Positions 61,219 to 64,000 of a stretch of 64,000 nucleotides of DNA are shown here, piece after piece. The number at the start of each line of letters is the position of its first letter. The first letter of the stretch is position 1. A program made the translations under genes and the position numbers. The notes under the pieces were generated by a model. It was given only the letters and a program-made list of their open reading frames with translations. It was not told where the DNA came from and searched no databases. The DNA comes from Treponema_C sp050937815 (GTDB lineage Bacteria; Spirochaetota; Spirochaetia; Treponematales; Treponemataceae): NCBI RefSeq assembly GCF_050937815.1, contig NZ_JACDIJ010000001.1:248001-312000 (forward strand), in the 5' to 3' direction.

Positions 61219-61302
61219 TCAACAATAAACTTGTTCCGACATGGCCGCAATTATAACTGCACGGCACATGCGGCTTTGTTCAAAATATGTTTCCACCTCC
61301 TT
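61219..61302 (-). other. Strong Shine-Dalgarno sequence without an evident gene
   Basis: In the 164-base gap between the aldolase and the binding protein, AAGGAGGTGG (61302-61293) is a near-perfect ribosome site. The best frames after it are a ten-codon TTG ORF (61283-61251) and a 25-codon GTG ORF (61296-61219). Neither resembles a known peptide. It may be a leader peptide, a standby ribosome site or a relic. Confidence 0.4.
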
Positions 61303-61361
61303 TTATAATTTCTGTTTACAAACCGGCCGCTGCCGAAAAGCCTCTTTAAACAGTCGGCATC

Positions 61362-62264
61362 TCAGCTCCACCGGAAACCGGCAGTTTGCAATTCTTTCAT
61401 CAATGCGCCGACATCGTCTTTGTGCATCGGCTTTGAAGGGGCGGCCGCATGACCGGCGCCGAGTCCCATAAAGCTGAGCGCTTCTTTAACCGCTCCGATT
61501 GCTCCGTAAGAACTGTGGCGAATAAGTATTTCAATAATCCGGTTGGCTTTGAACTGCCATTTTTTTGCTTCTTCCATATCGCCCGCCTTATATGCATTAT
61601 ATATATGCACGTAATAATCCGGAATAAGATTATATGTAGTTCCTATGCCTCCGTCCGCTCCCATAATAAGACCGCATAAAAGCGTTTCGTCCGGTCCGTT
61701 AATAATGTTGATATCGCCGCCGTTCAGTTCGGATAAGCGATGCATTAAATAATAATCCGGCATAGTGTATTTTGCGCCTATAACATTGGGAATATCCATA
61801 AGCTGTTTCATCAGCGTATAGATATTCATGCCGCCGAGCATGCCGGTAGCATACACAATGATAGGCTTATCGGTATGATCCGAAATTTTTTTGTAATAGG
61901 CTATCAATTCTTCTTCCGAATAACGGAAATAAAAGTTGGGCGGCAAAGAAGACAGGCCGTCAACTCCTATACTGTTTGCATGTTCGGTCAATTCCAATAC
62001 ATCGGCCATATTTATTGCGCCTATGTGGTCTATAACCGCAGCTCGGCCGCGGCAAGCTTCAACGCTGACTTCGGCCATTTGTTTTCGCACTTCTTTGGTC
62101 AATACCGGCCCTTCGCCCGTACCGCCGCAAATATAAAAACCGTTTACGCCTTTAGCAAGCTGCCAGTCTATAATTGTGCGTACAGCCTCCGTATGCAGCC
62201 GTCCCTGTTCGTCCAGCGGAGTAACAAGTGCGCTCATAATACCCTTGAACAGTTTATTTTTCAT
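61362..62264 (-). CDS. DapA/N-acetylneuraminate-lyase family aldolase
   Basis: 300 aa TIM-barrel class I aldolase. Gly-rich pyruvate-binding GGTGE at residues 47-51, Tyr138 in IVYATG and Schiff-base Lys165 in IGAKYT, positions that match E. coli NanA (Tyr137, Lys165). It could cleave a sialic acid or another 2-keto-3-deoxy sugar acid, or make dihydrodipicolinate. The sialidase-like neighbour favours a catabolic role. Confidence 0.88.
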   Translation of the reverse strand: MKNKLFKGIMSALVTPLDEQGRLHTEAVRTIIDWQLAKGVNGFYICGGTGEGPVLTKEVRKQMAEVSVEACRGRAAVIDHIGAINMADVLELTEHANSIGVDGLSSLPPNFYFRYSEEELIAYYKKISDHTDKPIIVYATGMLGGMNIYTLMKQLMDIPNVIGAKYTMPDYYLMHRLSELNGGDINIINGPDETLLCGLIMGADGGIGTTYNLIPDYYVHIYNAYKAGDMEEAKKWQFKANRIIEILIRHSSYGAIGAVKEALSFMGLGAGHAAAPSKPMHKDDVGALMKELQTAGFRWS

Positions 62265-62289
62265 ATGCAGCTCCGAATCACCTATACAA

Positions 62290-62790
62290 TCATTCGCCTA
62301 TAAATGAAAATTTTACTTCACGCTTACGGGCGCGCACTTGATCCCAATCGATAAAGTACACAAAACCGAACTGTCCCAAATCCAGCTTTCCGTTTTCTAT
62401 AACGAGCGTTTCCGATCTGCCGAATAATACGGAACGAAGATGACCGTCCGTGTTAAGGCTTGTCCAGGGGCCGGGTTCTCCTACGCTGTCGCCGAATTCT
62501 ACATGCTCCGGACCGGGATGCCGATACTGCCCTTCGACGCGGCATGTGGGTATAAGTTTTTCCATTATGTCGCACATATCCTGCTGAAGGTATTCAAGGC
62601 CGAAATAGGTTTTATCATGGCTTTGTTCTTGGATAATCACCGAGCATGTTGTGTGATGCGAATATACGGTTACTTGACCGTTTTTTATGCCGCTGTCCGC
62701 AAGCGCTTTTTGTAATTGCTCGGTAACATTGTGGAATGTCGGATGTGCACCGGCGGATTGTACTTCGATTGTTTTTTGATACAGCTTCAT
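62290..62790 (-). CDS. YjbQ-family (UPF0047) protein
   Basis: 166 aa. The family's HHTTCSVIIQEQ and NTDGHLRSVLFGRSE motifs are seen, with the conserved His residues, ending in GQFGFVYFIDWDQVRARKR. Between the two motifs it has an insert (HVEFGDSVGEPGPWTSL) not usual in the family. YjbQ proteins are metal-binding, with a reported weak thiamine-phosphate-synthase-like activity. Its presence in a sugar operon is unexplained. AAGGA precedes the ATG; the sialidase stop is one base upstream. Confidence 0.85.
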   Translation of the reverse strand: MKLYQKTIEVQSAGAHPTFHNVTEQLQKALADSGIKNGQVTVYSHHTTCSVIIQEQSHDKTYFGLEYLQQDMCDIMEKLIPTCRVEGQYRHPGPEHVEFGDSVGEPGPWTSLNTDGHLRSVLFGRSETLVIENGKLDLGQFGFVYFIDWDQVRARKREVKFSFIGE

Positions 62791-62791
62791 T

Positions 62792-63886
62792 TTATTTTCC
62801 TTTACTGATTATTGTTTCGCCGATACAGGTTTTATGAGAAGCATCGGTCATATAATATACTACGGCTATTGAGCCGTCTGTGCGTTCGGCCGCAAATGTA
62901 TAACCCAAATCTTCGGCTTTTCCGCATTTTCTGAGCACAAAGGTATTTTCGGAAGAAAATTCCGGCCGCATCGTATCGACTAAAAGGCCTTCAATCCCCT
63001 TAGGATCCCTTCTTTGTCCGTAGGTGCATAAAAGCTTATCGCCCATGGGGCGGACATGAATGGGGTTCGGACAGTATAAATCGGTACGGACGGGACGAAC
63101 CCAATGCTTTCCCATATCGTCGGAATATGAAATATGAAGATTGTCGTAATCTCCCACCTTGTTTCGCGGCCCGACCTTATGGGTGCGCATAAGAATATAA
63201 AGCCTGTTATCGGGACTCATATAAAGGAAGGGTTCAAAAAACTGTACCCCCGCTTTTCCGGGGATAGTCCCTGCATTTTTCCACGTTTTACCCTTGTTTT
63301 CGGAGCGCATAACAACGCAGCCGGTAACTCCGCCGAAGGTACGCATACCGTATAAAGCGGCAAAAAGGGTTCCGTCGGAAGCTTCAAGCACATTGCCCCG
63401 CATAGACAAAGCGCCTTCCCTCGAAGCGTCTTTTATCGAGAAGGGACCTTCCCATGTTTCGCCGTTGTCCGTAGACCGCAGGCACAGCGTCCCTACATGA
63501 ACGGCGGCCCATGTGTCGAACACTATGCGCCCGTATGCCCCGAAAGCTTTACCTAAACTCGCTTTTTTTTCTTTCGGAACAACCTTCCAACGGAAAAAAG
63601 TAAGAATAAGGGTTCCGTCGGAAAGCGTATTTACGCAAGGGTCTTGTTCGCTCATCTCATCTTCATACAAAACACGGGCTTCTCCCCACGTTTCTCCTTC
63701 GTCGTCCGAAAAGCGCATCATAATCCGGGCGGTAGGATCAACGTGCGTTACCTTTTTATACTCGCTCAGCCTGTCAACAGCCTGCCGATACACCAATAAA
63801 AACCTTCCGTTTTTTAACTTTGTAATACTCGGGAAGGCAAGATATTTTCCGTCTTCCTGTACGATGATTTTTTGTGAAAAGCGCAT
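62792..63886 (-). CDS. Sialidase-fold (BNR repeat) protein, cytoplasmic
   Basis: 364 aa. Four Asp-box repeats (SxDxGxTW type) are seen at about residues 60-67, 138-145, 195-202 and 254-262, marking a six-bladed sialidase propeller. There is no signal peptide, so it should act on an imported glycoside. The classic FRIP motif is not clear (YRQ near residue 33). It may be an exo-sialidase or a relative acting on another sugar acid. AAGGA lies upstream of the ATG. Confidence 0.8.
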   Translation of the reverse strand: MRFSQKIIVQEDGKYLAFPSITKLKNGRFLLVYRQAVDRLSEYKKVTHVDPTARIMMRFSDDEGETWGEARVLYEDEMSEQDPCVNTLSDGTLILTFFRWKVVPKEKKASLGKAFGAYGRIVFDTWAAVHVGTLCLRSTDNGETWEGPFSIKDASREGALSMRGNVLEASDGTLFAALYGMRTFGGVTGCVVMRSENKGKTWKNAGTIPGKAGVQFFEPFLYMSPDNRLYILMRTHKVGPRNKVGDYDNLHISYSDDMGKHWVRPVRTDLYCPNPIHVRPMGDKLLCTYGQRRDPKGIEGLLVDTMRPEFSSENTFVLRKCGKAEDLGYTFAAERTDGSIAVVYYMTDASHKTCIGETIISKGK

Positions 63887-63913
63887 AGTACGTCCTTTGT
63901 TGCAATTACAGTG

Positions 63914-63948
63914 CGGGCTGCCTTAAAAGTACCTTTTTCGGCAGCCCG
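63914..63948. promoter_or_regulatory. Hairpin upstream of the sialidase-like gene
   Basis: CGGGCTGCC (63914-63922) and GGCAGCCCG (63940-63948) pair perfectly; inside, AAAAG, TAC, CTTTT can form an inner stem. No U tract follows on the minus strand. It lies between the preceding gene's stop and the sialidase start and may be an intercistronic stabiliser or attenuator. Confidence 0.55.
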
Positions 63949-63963
63949 AATGCAATCAAAACC

Positions 63964-64000
63964 TTATTTTTTTGCCTTTTTTTGAGCGTCAAGCTCCGCT
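63964..64000 (-). CDS. 3' end of an upstream gene (partial)
   Basis: Only the last codons are in the window, reading A-E-L-D-A-Q-K-K-A-K-K-stop. It is on the same strand, 77 bases before the sialidase-like gene, so it may belong to the operon. The product cannot be named. Confidence 0.5.
   Translation of the reverse strand, partial: AELDAQKKAKK

Noticed and set aside
1..64000. tRNA, rRNA, CRISPR arrays, transposase genes
   Set aside because: None was seen on either strand by reading; short or degenerate RNA genes could be missed without a covariance search.

Overview
The window most resembles a chromosome segment of a host-associated Treponema (Spirochaetota). No rRNA, tRNA or CRISPR array was found, so this rests on gene content: a TlyC/CorC haemolysin homologue after phoH-pgpH-ybeY, a LolC-LolD-LolE set, treponeme-style lipoproteins and TPR proteins, and an mcsA-mcsB-clpC block. 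Base composition is moderate (roughly mid-40s % GC by eye). Genus is inferred, not proven.

Layout. 1-1871: a CUT1 sugar ABC transporter operon (minus strand) from a perfect consensus promoter, leaving the window on the left in a gene that starts with a signal peptide. 1930-6362: a small exported beta-rich protein, a NeuB-type synthase, coaX and hisS back to back, and a YcxB-like membrane protein. 6359-10513: a RelB/YafQ toxin-antitoxin pair, then a five-gene minus-strand operon (two lipoproteins, two membrane proteins, a PfkB sugar kinase). 10569-13349: secA. 13350-21340: an accessory region with a small membrane protein, a methyltransferase, an EFR1-type flavodoxin/ferredoxin fusion under a frameshifted TetR gene, and a heterodimeric ABC exporter divergent from an AraC regulator. 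21371-28061: ppdK, a CapA-like lipoprotein and an HrpA-like helicase. 28058-30092: a DUF4143 ATPase bracketed by a 17-bp direct repeat of the helicase gene's 3' end, then hicAB. 30109-34934: hemW, an unusual signal peptidase I paralogue, two membrane proteins and glgC.

34906-47058 is one long minus-strand transcription unit: Cas2-like gene, prfB (with its programmed frameshift), an exported protein, ftsY, an exported protein, lolC, lolD, lolE, mcsA, mcsB, clpC. It links translation termination, membrane targeting, lipoprotein export and proteolysis. 47122-54125: two TPR-type exported proteins, tlyC, ybeY, pgpH and phoH. 54161-64000: a minus-strand catabolic and transport operon with a cytoplasmic sialidase-fold protein, YjbQ, an N-acetylneuraminate-lyase/DapA-type aldolase, a five-part oligopeptide-type ABC transporter and a GH32/GH43-like beta-propeller. 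Together they look like import and breakdown of an acidic glycan.

The main observations beyond annotation are: (i) about ten genes whose sigma70-type promoters end 6-8 bases before the start codon, predicting leaderless mRNAs; (ii) an McsB that has lost its catalytic cysteine and other key motifs; (iii) a signal peptidase paralogue without the catalytic lysine; (iv) a tetR gene frameshifted at an A6 run; (v) duplicated 3' ends of hrpA and secA next to accessory DNA; (vi) an orphan Cas2-like gene heading the prfB-ftsY-lol-mcs-clpC operon; and (vii) the sialidase-YjbQ-aldolase-Opp operon.
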